In this document: positions 19,647-35,889 of the stretch, one piece after another | How positions within the stretch are numbered: the first letter of the stretch is position 1 | Layout of the letters: every line of letters begins with the position of its first letter | Origin: Moringa oleifera | Lineage: Eukaryota; Streptophyta; Magnoliopsida; Brassicales; Moringaceae | Direction: 5' to 3' | Assembly: GCA_021397835.1 (NCBI GenBank) | Contig: JAJFZO010000234.1 | Coordinates: 858,501 to 922,500 of the forward strand | Length of the DNA: 64,000 bases | The notes under the pieces: generated by a model | The model's input: the letters and a program-made list of their open reading frames with translations, nothing else | Databases searched by the model: none | Told to the model about the DNA's origin: nothing | Translations under genes and position numbers: made by a program

Positions 19647-20803
19647 ATGGTAAAACTTCATTTGAAACGATGTGGTAGAAAGCAACGTGCGACTTGAATT
19701 GAAAGACATGATCTGCTATGGAATTTTACATCCACCACTTTACTTTATACAGGAACAAAGGTGCTTTTGGCTTGACATTCTTTGTTTTGTTCTATCAGAG
19801 CCCTGATTTTTCTTGGTTTCTAATATAAAAAATAATATAGGATGGAGCTCAAGGAGAAAGTATTTTTTCCTTTCTCAAGGGGTAAGGATATAGGGTTAGT
19901 GCCAATCAATAAGCTGGAACAACTTCGTAAGTATATTTTTTTCGATGTAGAGATTTAAGGGATCCATTTCAAGCAATTTTTCAAATCCATAAGGAAAATT
20001 TGTTAAAATTATGAAAACTCTTTCGATCTAAAGTGTATGATGCGTGAATCAAGCATTCGTATGATTATTTTGTAGAAAGAAATCATAAACAAAAAAAGGG
20101 CTTGTTGCTACCATTTTTAAAATGATTAAAAATCGTCGAAGTAATGTCTAAACCTAATGATTCAAAGCAAGGATAAAGGATCGTGGAACAAAGGAATACC
20201 ATTTTTTTTAAAATTGTCTTAACAACTAGATCATAATGAAGAATCAAAATCGATTATAAAGGAGACAAAAGGGGGGGGGGGGTTAGAGACTATTCAATAA
20301 ATGAAATGCCTAAGGGTTTTCTGTTGACCTATTTAAGGCTTGTCCAACTTGAGTTATGAGAGTACGAATGTTTTTTTTCCTTTTCAAAAAAAAAGAAAAA
20401 AATATTTAGGACTTAAATGCCTAATTGATTTGGTCTTTTATGAATCTATTTGACATTCTGATTGTATACATAGACAGAAACTCATTTCTCATCACAATCA
20501 TTTTTTTCTCAAACCGTATGAGGAGAAACCCTCTTATATGTTTCTAGCAGGGATAGTATTCATCTACGTCTATCCAAATGAGCTGTTTATCGAATCATTC
20601 CAATCGATGTTCAATCCCGAAGAGAAGGAAGGAATCTTCAGAGTGTGTTTTTATGATCCGATAAATAATCAAACCTATTTAAATGTTCCTGCTATTTTAT
20701 ATTTCCTTAAAAAATGTACTCGACCTACAAGAACTATTCATGATATTTCAAAAAAGGTAGGGTTTTTACGAAACTTAGTGTTAATCAAATGAAATTAAAT
20801 TGA
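19647..20803 (+). pseudogene. rps16: rps16 copy A, ribosomal protein S16 with group II intron, broken
   Basis: Rps16 is a small-subunit ribosomal protein. Exon 1 (19647-19686) reads MVKLHLKRCGRKQ and is followed by a group II intron starting GTGCGACTTG. A domain V-like hairpin lies near 20512-20545. Exon 2 starts near 20578 and ends with VNQMKLN, TGA at 20801-20803. A base is missing near the normal KVGFYDP block and another before the C-terminal block, so the exon cannot be read through. An unusual run of 12 G lies in the intron at 20271-20282. Confidence 0.9.
20271..20282 (+). repeat. G12 run in rps16 intron, copy A
   Basis: Twelve consecutive G in otherwise AT-rich intron. The same place in copy B (about 46868-46880) reads ACAAACAAAAAAGGCG, so the run is specific to copy A. 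Confidence 0.85.
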
Positions 20804-21648
20804 TGAAATACAAAAAAAGAGGGTGTGGATGACTCATATATAGCTTTGTATAAAAAATTCTCTACTCTTTCCCCCTATTTTCCTCTATTCATTCCTATTT
20901 ATTTTTCCTGATTTAGTATTCCTACAAGAGAATATCGTGTTCTATAGTGAGAAAATTTTATTTTATGAAAATTGATTTTATTGATATAATTTTATTAGCA
21001 TAAAATGCATAGAAAAAATAAATGAAGAAATTGGTTAAAAAAATATCTTTTTCTTTAACATTACCCTCACTAGGGTGATTTTCTTTCATTGTAAATCTAT
21101 TAACAACTAAGAAAACAAGGGATTAAGCTTGTGTTTTGTATTATATATTTTATATTTCTTTTATTTCTTTTTTACATTCTTTTTTTCATATTCAATGTTC
21201 ACAATCATATTGACAAAAGTGTATCGAACAAATATAATGCGATGATAGAGAAATAAATCAATTTATCCCCGATCCATAAGTTTGGTTTTTTACTTTACTT
21301 CATTCAAATCATAGGTTCTTTTATTTTTTTATGATACAAGAAATTGTTTTGGTGTGATATAAAAAGTCTTTTTGTTTATTGATAGTAAAAAAAAATGATA
21401 AATAACATAAGAAACAGAGGCAGTCTATAAATTTTTATTACTTTATTTATGTATTTATTTGAGAATTTCTTGTATTTTTATTTATTATTTACTTCATTCA
21501 TTTATTTTTATGTTCATAATCAATTAAAAAAATTTAGTTTCAATTTTTTAGAATTCTTGCTACTTTAATGTTTTGGTGTCGATTACGTCGTGAAATTGAT
21601 TTTTTTTTTTTGTATTTCGATTATATCTGCACATTCTATTTTTTTTTT
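20804..21648. other. rps16-trnK spacer, copy A
   Basis: About 850 bases of very AT-rich spacer with no gene. The second half, from about 21150, is missing in copy B. Confidence 0.6.
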
Positions 21649-24242
21649 GGGTTGCTAACTCAATGGTAGATTACTCAGCTTTTAAGTGTGACTAGCTTCT
21701 TTTACACATTTGTATGAAGCAAAAGATTCATCCATACCAGCGGTAGAGTTTGTAAAACCACGACTGATCCTGAAAGGAATGAATGGAAAAAACAACATGT
21801 CGTATCAATGGAGAATTCAGATAACATAATTCTTTCTTTCTAGATTGGTACAAACTAGTGTTTGAATTCTCGATGCAAAACAAAATGAATTGAATTCAAA
21901 GTTGGGTCGAGTGAATAAATGGATAAAACTATATGACCCCAATTAGAGGGAAACAAAAAGCAACGAGCTTCTGATCATAATTTGAATGGTTACCCGATCT
22001 AATTAAATGTTAAAAATATGTTAGTGCCTAATGCGGGAAGGACTTTTCTCATGAGTGGATTATCAATTTTCTTTATGAGTACTAACTATTAGTTTTCCCT
22101 GTTATAGGTTAAAGATGAATGTATAAAAGAAGTAGTATATTGATAAAGAAAAAACATATATTTCAAAAATCAAAAGAGTGATTGGGTTGAAAAACTAAAG
22201 GGTTTCTAATCATCTTCCCTATAAGCAACATAAATCAATTAGATGGAAAAAAGAGGGTAGAGAATCCATTGATGAATTTACCTGTTTTGGAGGTATCTAT
22301 TCCTTTCTTACTATAATATCTTGTTTCGATTCTATAGCACTGTGTATCATTTGATAACCCAATAAACACCCATTCAAATTGAATTTCAATTAAAATGGAG
22401 GAATTTCAAGTATATTTAGAGCTAGATAGATCTCAACAACATGACTTCCTATACCAACTTATTTTTCGAGAGTATATTTATGCATTTGCTCAAGATCATA
22501 GTTTAAATATAAATAAATCCATTTTGTTGGAAAATTTAAGTTATGACAATAAATCTAGTTCAACAATTATGAAACCTTTAATTTTTCCAACGTATCAACA
22601 GAATCATTTGATTATTTCCATTAATGATTCTAACCAAAATCCATTTTTTTGTCACAACAAAAAAAAAATCTATTGTCAAATGAAATCAGCCGTATTTGTA
22701 GTGATTGTGAAAATTTCATTTTTCCTAAGATTAGTATCTTCCTTAGAAGGAAACGACCAGCAAAATCTCATAATTTACAATCAATTCATTCAATATTTTG
22801 CTTTTTAAAGCACAAATTTTCACATTATGTATTAGATGTACTAATACCTTACCCCATCCATCTAGAAATTTTGGTTCAACCCCTTCGTTTCTGGGTAAAA
22901 GATGCCTCTTCTTTGCATTTATTGTGGTTCTATCTCTATAAGTATCGTAATTGGAAGAGTCTTATTACTCCAAAAAAAATCTTTTTTTAATCCAAGGTTT
23001 TTCTTATTCTCATATAATTCTCATGTATGTGACTACGAATCCATCTTATTTTTTCTCCATAAAAAATCTTCTCATTTACGATCAACATCTTCTAGAGTCC
23101 TTTTTGAGCAAATTTTTTCTATGAAAAAATAAAACATCTAATAAAAACACATCTTATAAAAATCTTTGTTAATGGTTTTCAGGACATCTTATGCTTGTTC
23201 AAGGACCTTTTCATGCATTATGTTAGATATCAAGGAAAATCCATTTTGGCTTCAAAAGATACACCTTTTCTAATGAATAAATGGAAATATTACTTTGTCA
23301 ATTTATGGCAATTTCATTTTTACATGTGGTCTCAATCATGAACAGCCCGTATAAACCAATTATCCAAAGATTATTTAGAATTTTTGGGCTATATGTTAAG
23401 TTTGCGATTTAATCCATTAGTGGTACAAAGACAAAAGCTAGAAAACTCATTTATAATAGATAATGCCGTAAAGAAGTTTGATACAAAAATTCCAATTATT
23501 TTTATGATCGGATCATTGGCTAAAGTGAGATTTTGTAGTACATTAAAGCATCCCATTAGAAAGTCGACTTGGGCCGATTCATCATATTTTGATATTATCG
23601 ATTGATTTATGTGTATATGCCAAAATCTTTCTCATTATCATAGTGGATCCTCCAAAAAACAAAAAGAATTTGTATTGAATAAAATATATCTTTCGACTTT
23701 CTTGTGTTAAAACTTTGGCTCATAAACACAAAAGCACTGTACGCGCTTTTTTGAAAAGGTTAGATTCGAACTTTTTGGAAGAACTCTTTACAGAGGAAGA
23801 ACAAGTTCTTTCTTTTATCTTTCCAAGAGCTTATTCTGCTTTGCAAAAGTTATATAGAAGGTGTATTTAGTATTTGGATATTATTTGTATCAATGACTTG
23901 GTCAATCATGAATGATTTGGTTATGGGACCATGCATTATAAATGGAAATTTTTCATAATAACAAAATCATGCATTTATTTCTATTATTATTATTAAATGT
24001 TCATACAGTAAGAATAAGAAAAAAAATAATAAGGTTGATTAACTGAGTATTCAATTCGAATTCCATTTAAAGAAGAAATTGAGTTTCCTATGTATACATA
24101 GAGAAAGCTGTGTGCAATGAAAAGTGCAAACACAGTTTGCGGAGGGATTTTATTACCTTTACCTATACCTATTTTGTTTCATTTTAACAAATAAATTTTC
24201 TACTCTATCCGACTAATTTTGGGTTTGAATACCTGGCAACCC
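21649..24242 (+). pseudogene. trnK-UUU: trnK-UUU copy A, split tRNA gene enclosing matK
   Basis: Exon 1 (21649-21685) begins GGGTTGCTAACTCAATGG and ends TTTTAA, and exon 2 (24208-24242) ends GGCAACCC. The group II intron between them starts GTGTGACTAG and carries matK. Its domain V is recognisable near 24107-24150 (GCTGTGTGCAATGAAAAGTGC). Exon 1 has an inserted or changed base near GATTACTCAG, and exon 2 has at least five C-to-T or G-to-A changes in the T arm. Confidence 0.88.
22395..23915 (+). pseudogene. matK: matK copy A, intron maturase, decayed
   Basis: MatK is the plastid group II intron maturase, encoded in the trnK intron. It begins [20 protein letters not shown] and ends with NDLVNHE-like sequence and TGA at 23913-23915, about the normal length of 1.5 kb. 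Frame breaks occur near 22800, 22990 and 23130, and stops in the X-domain region from 23340 on. The [15 protein letters not shown] and [11 protein letters not shown] blocks identify it. The codon at 22925-22927 (TGG, normally Arg) is also Trp in copy B. Confidence 0.93.
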
Positions 24243-24405
24243 ATTACATTATTATTATCTTATCAAAATGATATTCATATATAAAATGTATGGATATAAA
24301 TCTGCATTCCACTTTTATTTTGTAACTCATTTCATTCATTCAAAAAAAAAAAAAGATTCTAATGATTCTAGATAGATAAGATCATAGATATATATTTGAC
24401 ATGGG

Positions 24406-24435
24406 TTGACATGGGTCTATAAGTCATGTTATAAT
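24406..24435 (+). promoter_or_regulatory. psbA promoter, copy A
   Basis: TTGACA at 24406-24411 and TATAAT at 24430-24435, 18 bases apart, sit where the strong psbA promoter lies in plastids. The TATAAG-like element between them is present as CTATAAG. The usual -10 TATACT is TATAAT here. The start codon follows 87 bases downstream. Confidence 0.75.
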
Positions 24436-24521
24436 ATTGAACAACAAGCTCTCATATTTTCATTTCTAGAGAATTTATGTGCTTGGGAGTCCTTAATGAT
24501 TAAATAAACCAAGATTTTATC

Positions 24522-25617
24522 ATGACTGCAATTTTAGAGAGATTGGAAACAGAAAGCCTATAGGGTCGCTTCCGTAACTGGATAACCAACACTGAGAATC
24601 GTATTTACATTGGATGGTTTGGTGTTTTAATGATCCCTACCTTATTGACTGCAACTTCAATATTTATTATCGCATTCATTGCAGCTCCTCTTGTAGATAT
24701 TAATGGTATTCGCGAACCTATTTTTGGATCTCTACTTTATGGAAACAATATTATTTTTGGTGCCATTATTCCTACTTCTGCAGCTATAGGTTTGCACTTT
24801 TACCTGATTTGGGAAGCCACATCCGTTGATGAATGGTTATATAATGGTGGTCCTTATGAGTTAATTGTTCTACACTTCTTACTTGGTGTAGCTTGTTGCA
24901 TAGGTCATAAGTAGGAACTTAGTTTTTGTCTAGGTATGCACCCTTGGATTGTTGTTGCATATTCAGCTCCTGTTGTAGCTGCTTTCGCTATTTTCTCGAT
25001 CTATCCAATTGGTTAAGGAAGTTTTTCTAATGGTATGCCTCTAGGAATCTCTGGTACTTCCAACTTTATGATCGTATTCCAAGCTGAGCACAAAATTCTG
25101 CACCCATTTCATATGTTAGGCATAGCTGGTGTATTCAGCGGCCCCTTATTCAATGCTATGCATGGTTCCTTGGTAAATTCTAGTTTGATCAGGGAAACCA
25201 CAGAAAATGAATCTGCTAATGAAGGTTACACATTTAGTCAACAGGAAGAAACTTAAAATATCCTAGATGTTCATGGTTATTTTGCCCGATTGATCTTCCA
25301 ATATGCTAGTTTTAACAACTCTCATTCTTTACATTTCTTCTTAGTAGCTTGGCCTGTAGTGGGTATCTAATTCACTGCTTTAGGTATTAGCACTATGGCT
25401 TTATTAGTTCACTGCTTTCGGTATTAACACTATGGCTTTCAACCTAAATGGTTTCAATTTCAACCAATCTGTAGTTGATAGTCAAGGTCATATAATCAAT
25501 ACTTAGGTTGATATTATTAACCGTGCTAACCTTGATGTGGAAGTTATGCATAAACGTAATGCTCATAACTTCCCTCTAGACCTAGTTGCTATTGAAGCTT
25601 CATCTACAAATGGATAA
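24522..25617 (+). pseudogene. psbA: psbA copy A, photosystem II D1 protein, decayed
   Basis: D1 is the photosystem II reaction-centre protein. The frame begins MTAILERLETESL and then has TAG where Trp14 is expected. Long stretches are recognisable, such as [15 protein letters not shown] and [10 protein letters not shown]. The end, STNG then TAA at 25615-25617, is normal. Frameshifts include a three-base loss near 25097 and a 37-bp tandem duplication at 25371-25444. Replacements normally invariant in D1 are found here (P57L, S68F, S79F, P95L, A100T, R129H, R136C) and are shared with copy B. Confidence 0.95.
25371..25444 (+). repeat. 37-bp tandem duplication in psbA copy A
   Basis: The unit starting TTCACTGCTTTAGGTATTAG is repeated with a period of 37 bases (second start at 25408). 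Copy B has a single unit. The two units differ at a few positions. The insertion is not a multiple of three. Confidence 0.85.
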
Positions 25618-25953
25618 GACTTTGGTTTAGTGTTAGTATAGGCCCGTTTTTGAAAAAAAAAAAAAGGAGTAATAATCCACTTCTTCTTTTATCAACATTA
25701 AGCATTAAATAAGAAAATAAAATAAGAAAAAAATTTATGAGTTTTTTTTTAAGTATCATAGTTTCGTTATCTACTATTTTTTTAGAAAAAGTTTTTACTA
25801 ATCTTTTGTGAAGTTATTATTTAACATACATTAAAAAAAAGTTAGAATTGTCTGCCTATTCTTGTATAGAAAATACAATTTTTTTATTTTTCATTTCATT
25901 TGTTTTGTAAAGTAATTTTCTAAATAAAAAAAGAGTAGTGGTGAAGTAGTAGG
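25618..25953. other. psbA-trnH spacer, copy A
   Basis: AT-rich spacer. The psbA 3' stem-loop is cut: its left arm remains near 25664-25685, but the right arm is gone through a deletion joined at TCAA (25692-25695). No gene was found. Confidence 0.65.
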
Positions 25954-26028
25954 GGTGGATGTAGCCAAGTAGATCAAGGCAGTGGATTGTGAATCCACCA
26001 TGCGCGAGTTCAATTCTCGTCGTTCGCC
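25954..26028 (+). tRNA. trnH-GUG: trnH-GUG copy A, plastid-derived
   Basis: The 75 bases match plastid trnH-GUG, with the GTG anticodon in GGATTGTGAATCC. Changes are few: GGTGG for GGCGG at the 5' end and G-to-A and C-to-T in the D and T stems. It marks the LSC end next to the inverted repeat. rpl2 follows 174 bases on. Confidence 0.92.
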
Positions 26029-26202
26029 TATAATAACTATTAACTAATTATAATAACTAATGTTTCCACTTTTGTATTAAGCTTATCAATTTTTCTTAAT
26101 AAATGATTTGCTATAAAAGGATTCTTTTTAAGTGAACGTGTCACAATTAATTAACTCCATTTTCTTTCAAGACGAAGAAAGAAATTCTATTTTCTCTCCT
26201 AT

Positions 26203-27688
26203 TTACTATGGCGACAAACAATCAATTATCGCTATATTTATTCCTTTTTTTATTTCTTCTTCCACGTGCAGGATAACCCCAAAGGGTTTCAATTTTTTTT
26301 TCTACCAATTAGAGCCCTCCTTTCACCTCCTTCATGGGGATGGTCTACAGGGTTCATAACTACTCCTCTTACTATAGGACACTTACCTAGCTAACATTTA
26401 GATCCAACTCTACCTAAACTTCTCTAGTTCACCCTAACATTCCCTGCTTGTCTAACTATTGTTGAGCAGTTTTTGGATATCAAACGGACCTCTTCAGAAG
26501 TTAATTTTAATGTGGCCAATTTTCCTTCTTTCGCAATCAATTTCGCTACAGCACCCACTGATTTAGCTAATTGTCCACCCTTTCTAAGTTTGATTTCTAT
26601 GTTATGTATGGCCGTGCCTAAGGGCATATCGATTGAAGTGGATTCTTCTTTTTGATCAATCAAAACCCTTTCCCAAACTATACAACCTTCTTCCAAAGCA
26701 TATGGCTTTTTGGATGTAGATGATGATATCTATATAGATGGATCTTATATATATCGTACAATGAAGTACCACACGATTGGATATACAGGAATCTAAATCT
26801 GTGAAATAACTCATGTTATGATCTTTTACATCTTAGGTCTTCCTGTTCCATCATTTGGCTTATGTTCTTCATGTAGTATTCAGACCAAATGACTCTATGA
26901 AATTCTGTCGATACTTCCACATATTATGGGTAACGTAGGAGACATATCTATTTTCCCCTAGGGAATCTTTAGAATTACCATGTCTTAGCTTTTAATTCAC
27001 CTCTGACCATCAAATGAAATATGAATAACCCGTCCTTTTCTCTTTGAAAGAAAAGGCGCTTCTGGTTCTGTTGGTGCTTGAAACAATTTTGTCTTCTCCA
27101 TATTACTATATCTCTAAAGTCAATAATTTTATATAAGGAACTACTGAACTCAATCACTTACTACTGTTACTCTTTAGTTTTCTGTTGAGGTCTATGTCGT
27201 AGAGATATTCAAATTGGATCAGTGATCGATTTTTTTGGTTTCATCGTAAACCTAACTGGTTACTTCCAATTACATAAATCAATAGCTCAAACCGCACTCA
27301 AAGGTAGGGCATTTCCCATTTTAATAAGAACTTCTCTACTGGAAACACTGGGATCTCCAATTATTGCCCCTCTGGGATGCAAAATATATCTCTTTTCACC
27401 ATCACTATAGTGTATGAGACAAATGCATGCATTTCGATTAGGGTCGTAATCTATGGTTACGATTCTACCATATATGTCATTTTCATTTCATCGAAAATCG
27501 ATTTTACAGTATAGATGCTTATGACCTCCCCCTTTATGCCTCGCAGTAATGATTCCTCTAGCATTACGACCTTTACCACAATGATGTTGTCCATACATCA
27601 ACTTATTTCGTGGATTGGATTTTACTTGACTCTCTACGGCTCTATTGCGTGTGCTCGAGGTAGCAGTTTTGTATAAATGTATCACCAT
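26203..27688 (-). pseudogene. rpl2: rpl2 copy A, ribosomal protein L2 with group II intron, decayed
   Basis: L2 is a large-subunit ribosomal protein needed for peptidyl transfer. Exon 1 (27298-27688, 391 bases, the usual length) begins [19 protein letters not shown]. The intron starts GTGCGG at 27297 and exon 2 spans about 26203-26637. The exon 2 block [14 protein letters not shown] and [12 protein letters not shown] is clear. Stops appear before the C-terminus (a TAG in the LGRAGSKRWLG block near 26424) and frameshifts follow in the last 200 bases. The gene is the first of the inverted repeat, with rpl23 just upstream. Confidence 0.93.
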
Positions 27689-27706
27689 GCTATTAAGTAT
27701 TTCGAT

Positions 27707-27987
27707 TTAAGTTCTTTTCTTTCAAAGAGGTGGAATAGAATAACCCGGTTGAAGCCTAATGATCATACGTCTATAATGCATTATATGTCCAATAATAGGT
27801 CCCATTCTTCTACCCTTTCTGGGGAGTCAATCATTATTCGTAGCTATTACTTGACACCAAAGAAGAGTTCAACCTAATACTTTATTTCTATCTTAGTTCA
27901 TCCTAATTTGACATTAAAAGTATATTTATTTTTCCTTAATAACTAAATAATTTTGTCTGTAAATGCTGTATATTTGATTCCATCCAT
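27707..27987 (-). pseudogene. rpl23: rpl23 copy A, ribosomal protein L23, broken
   Basis: L23 lies at the exit of the ribosomal tunnel. The minus strand begins MDGIKYTAFTDKIIQLL-like sequence at 27987, but stops occur within the first third (for example TAG in the segment at 27940-27945). The C-terminal block PPLKEKRT-like sequence ends with TAA at 27707-27709. Length is 281 bases, one short of the normal 282, so the frame is shifted once. It is upstream of rpl2, as in plastids. Confidence 0.88.
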
Positions 27988-28152
27988 AAATCTATTTTCT
28001 TCCCTATGAGTTCTAGTCTTAATAAGAATGCTAGTTCTTACTGTTCATATGTTATGATATGAATATACCACAACAATTCATTATGTATAGATGATGAGAT
28101 TCCATTGATACAGAGCCAATTCCAATAGACTTATTGGAGGGCCCCATTGGCA

Positions 28153-28226
28153 TGCATCCAATAGGAATTGAACCTACGAATTCACCAATTACGAGTTGGG
28201 CGCTTTAACCATTCAGCCATGGATGT
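28153..28226 (-). tRNA. trnI-CAU: trnI-CAU copy A, plastid-derived
   Basis: The 74 bases on the minus strand match plastid trnI-CAU, whose CAU anticodon is modified in plastids to read AUA. The anticodon CTCGTAATT has CGT where the usual sequence has CAT, so the anticodon is altered. The acceptor stem reads ACATCC for GCATCC at the first base. Copy B keeps CAT. Confidence 0.85.
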
Positions 28227-28310
28227 TTAGCGGGGATCCTCGCACATGGTGAATAACCAAATTCCAATTGAAATGAAATATTTAGGATAAATCAATGCAA
28301 TTTAGGAGGA

Positions 28311-32845
<4,535 letters not shown>

Positions 32846-33017
32846 TCATATGGTATCTAGGCTAAGTAATTCTATGACACCGATGTGAATGGAGGTCTCT
32901 CCAATTCAACTAGGACCATAGTTCTTGACCCAAAATTTTATGCGAATCAAGATAAAAAAAAAAGGAAGTTTTCCAATCATTGACTCAAACTCATTATCAA
33001 ATCCCATTCAGTCGAAT

Positions 33018-35660
33018 ATGGAGATACTTATTGTAGAACGGGCCAATCTGTTATTTCACAATAAAGTCATAGATGGAATTGCCATTAAACGACTTATTAG
33101 TAGATTAATAGATCACTTCAGAATGGCATATATATCACACATCCTGGATCAAGTCTAGACTCTGGGTTTCCAGTAAGCCACTGCTACATCCAATTCATTA
33201 GGAATTGATTTTCTTTTAAAGATACCTTTTAAAGGATGGCTAGTCCAAGATACTGAACAACAATGTTTGATTTTAGAAAAGCATCATCATTATGGGAATG
33301 TACACGCGGTAGAAAAATTATGCCAATCCATTGAGATATGGTATGCTACAAGTGAATATTTGTGATAAGAAATGAATCCTAATTTTATGGTGACTGACCC
33401 TTTCAATCAAGTCCATATAATGTCTTTTCAGAAGCTAGAGGAAAAGCATCTCAAGTACACCAATTAATAGGTATGAGAGGATTAATGTTGGATCCCCAAG
33501 AACAAATGATTAATTTACTTATTCAAAGCAATATACGCAAAGGACTGTCTTTAACGAAAATATCATTTCTTGCAACAGAGCCCACAAAGGTGTTGTGGAT
33601 ACCGCTGTACGAACATCAGATGCTCGATAGCTTATGTGCAGACTTGTTGAAGTGGTTTAACATATTATTGTACATAGAATAGATTGTGGCACATCAGAGG
33701 GATTTTTATGAGTCCTCAAAAAAGGATGATCCCAAGAAGGCAAAAAACAAACTCTAAAGAATCAAAAAAAATAAAAAATTGGATCTATGTCCAATGGATC
33801 GCACCTACTAAGAAAAAGTATTTTGTTTTAGTGCAACCCATAGCCACATATCAGATAGCGGATGGTATAAATTTCGTAACACTTTTTCCACATGATATAT
33901 TTCAAGGAAATGATAATATGCAATTTTGAGTTGTCAATTATATCCTTTATGGAAATGGCAAACCGACTCGGGGAATTTCTGACACAAGTATTCAATTGGT
34001 TCTAACTTGATTAGTCTTGAATTGGGACCAAGACAACAAAAGTTCTTCCATCGAAGAGCTCCATACTTTCTTTGTTGAAGTGACTACAAATGGTCTGATT
34101 CGAGATTTCCTAAGAATCAACTTAGTGAAATCCCATATTTCGTATATAAGAAAAAGGAATGATCCGTCAGGTTTAGGATTGATCTCTAATAATGAGTCAG
34201 ATCGCATCAATCCGTGTTATTCCATTTATTCCAAGGCAAGGATTCAATAATCATTTAGCCAAAATCACGAAACTATTCGTACGTTGTTGAATAAAAATAA
34301 TGAATGTCAATCTTTAATAATTTTTTCATCATCTAATTGTTTTCAAATGGGTCCATTCAATCATGTAAAATATCACAATGTGATAAAAGAATGAATTAAA
34401 ATTAAAAAGAACCATCTAATTACAATTAGAAATTCATCAGACCCTTTAGGAACAGCCATTCAAATTACGAATTTTTATTCATTTTACTGTTTAATAACTC
34501 ATAATGAGATCTCGATAACAAAACGTTTTCAACTTAATAATTTAAAACATAATTTTCAAGTAATTAAATATTACTTAATGGATGCAAACATGAGGATTTA
34601 TAATCCCCATCGATAGAGTAACATAGTTTTGAATCTAATTCAATTTGAATTGGTATTTTCTCCATCAAAATTATCATCATAATTATTGTGAAGAAATGTC
34701 CACAATAATTAGCCTTGGGCAATTTATTTATGAAAATGTATGCATAGCCAAAAACAGACTGCACCTAAAATTGGGTCAAGTTTTATTTCTTTGAATTGAC
34801 TCTGTAGTAATAAGATCAGCTAAGCCTTATTTGGTTACACTAAGAGCAACTGTTCATGGGCATTATGGAGAAATCATTTATGAAGGAGATACATTAGTTA
34901 CATTTGTATATGAAAAATTGAGATTTGGTGATATAACACATGGTCTTCCAAAAGTGGAACAAGCGTTAGAAGTACTTGAATTGATTCAATATCGATGAAC
35001 TAAGAAAAGAGAGTTGATGGTTGGAACAAGCATAAAACATGAATTCGCTGAATTCATTGGGGATTCTTGATTGTGTTGAGCTAACTATAATGCAAAGTCG
35101 TCTGTCTTTGGTTAATAAGATCCAAAAGGTTTATCAATCCCACAGGGTGCAGATCCATAATAGGCATATAGAAATTATTATAGGTCAAATAACATCAAAA
35201 AAAGGAATGTCTAATGTTTTTTTACTTGAAGAACTGATTGGATTGTTACGAGCAGAATGAACGGGACGTTCTTTAGAAGAAGCGATCTGTTATTGAGTCA
35301 TCTTATTAGGAATAACGAAAGCATCTTTGAATACTCAAAGTTTTATATTCGAAGCAAGTTTCCAAGAAACTGCTCGAGTGTTAGCAAAAGATGCTCTTTG
35401 GGGTCATATTGATTGGTTGAAAGGCTTGAAAGAGACCATTGTTCCAAGAGGGATGATTCACGCGGGTATCGAATTCAAACGATTAGTGCACTGTTCAAGA
35501 CCCAACATTTTTTTGGAAACAAAAAAAAAAGAATTAATATATATTCGAAGGGGAAATGAGAGATATTTTCTTCCATCACAAAGAATTATTTGACTATTGC
35601 ATTGCAAAGAATTTACATAATGCGAGTGAATGATCTTTTATAGGATTTAATGATTCCTAA
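33018..35660 (+). pseudogene. rpoC2: rpoC2 copy B, middle deleted, decayed
   Basis: The start ATG is present and the frame reads [20 protein letters not shown] before a stop near 33156. About 1.5 kb is missing at 33733-33740, where the ISMSPQKR block jumps to the GKKQTNSKE block. The 3' part, absent from copy A, is here: [17 protein letters not shown] (34135-34185), [19 protein letters not shown] sequence near 34830, [13 protein letters not shown] (35107-35145) and the end FIGFNDS, TAA at 35658-35660. Between them the two copies cover the whole gene. Confidence 0.92.
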
Positions 35661-35889
35661 GAGCGATTCATGTTTTTAACTTAACTATTTGTTATTTGCT
35701 ATAGTCATTTGATTTGTTAATTTATTAACAGTAATAAAGATAATAACAAATAGAAAGTAATGGCTTAGATCGTGTATAAATGGTCCATCATTAGTAGAAC
35801 AGAAGGTTCCACAAAAAAATTATTTATTTCATAGTACCTTTTTTCTCTTCTTTTTTGAAAAACAGAAAAAAGAGGAAGTGTAAGGGGAA

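Noticed and set aside
26132..26359. Plus-strand frames over rpl2 and rpl23 (26132-26359, 27222-27410, 27677-27877 and their copy B partners)
   Set aside because: These are antisense shadows of the real minus-strand ribosomal protein genes.
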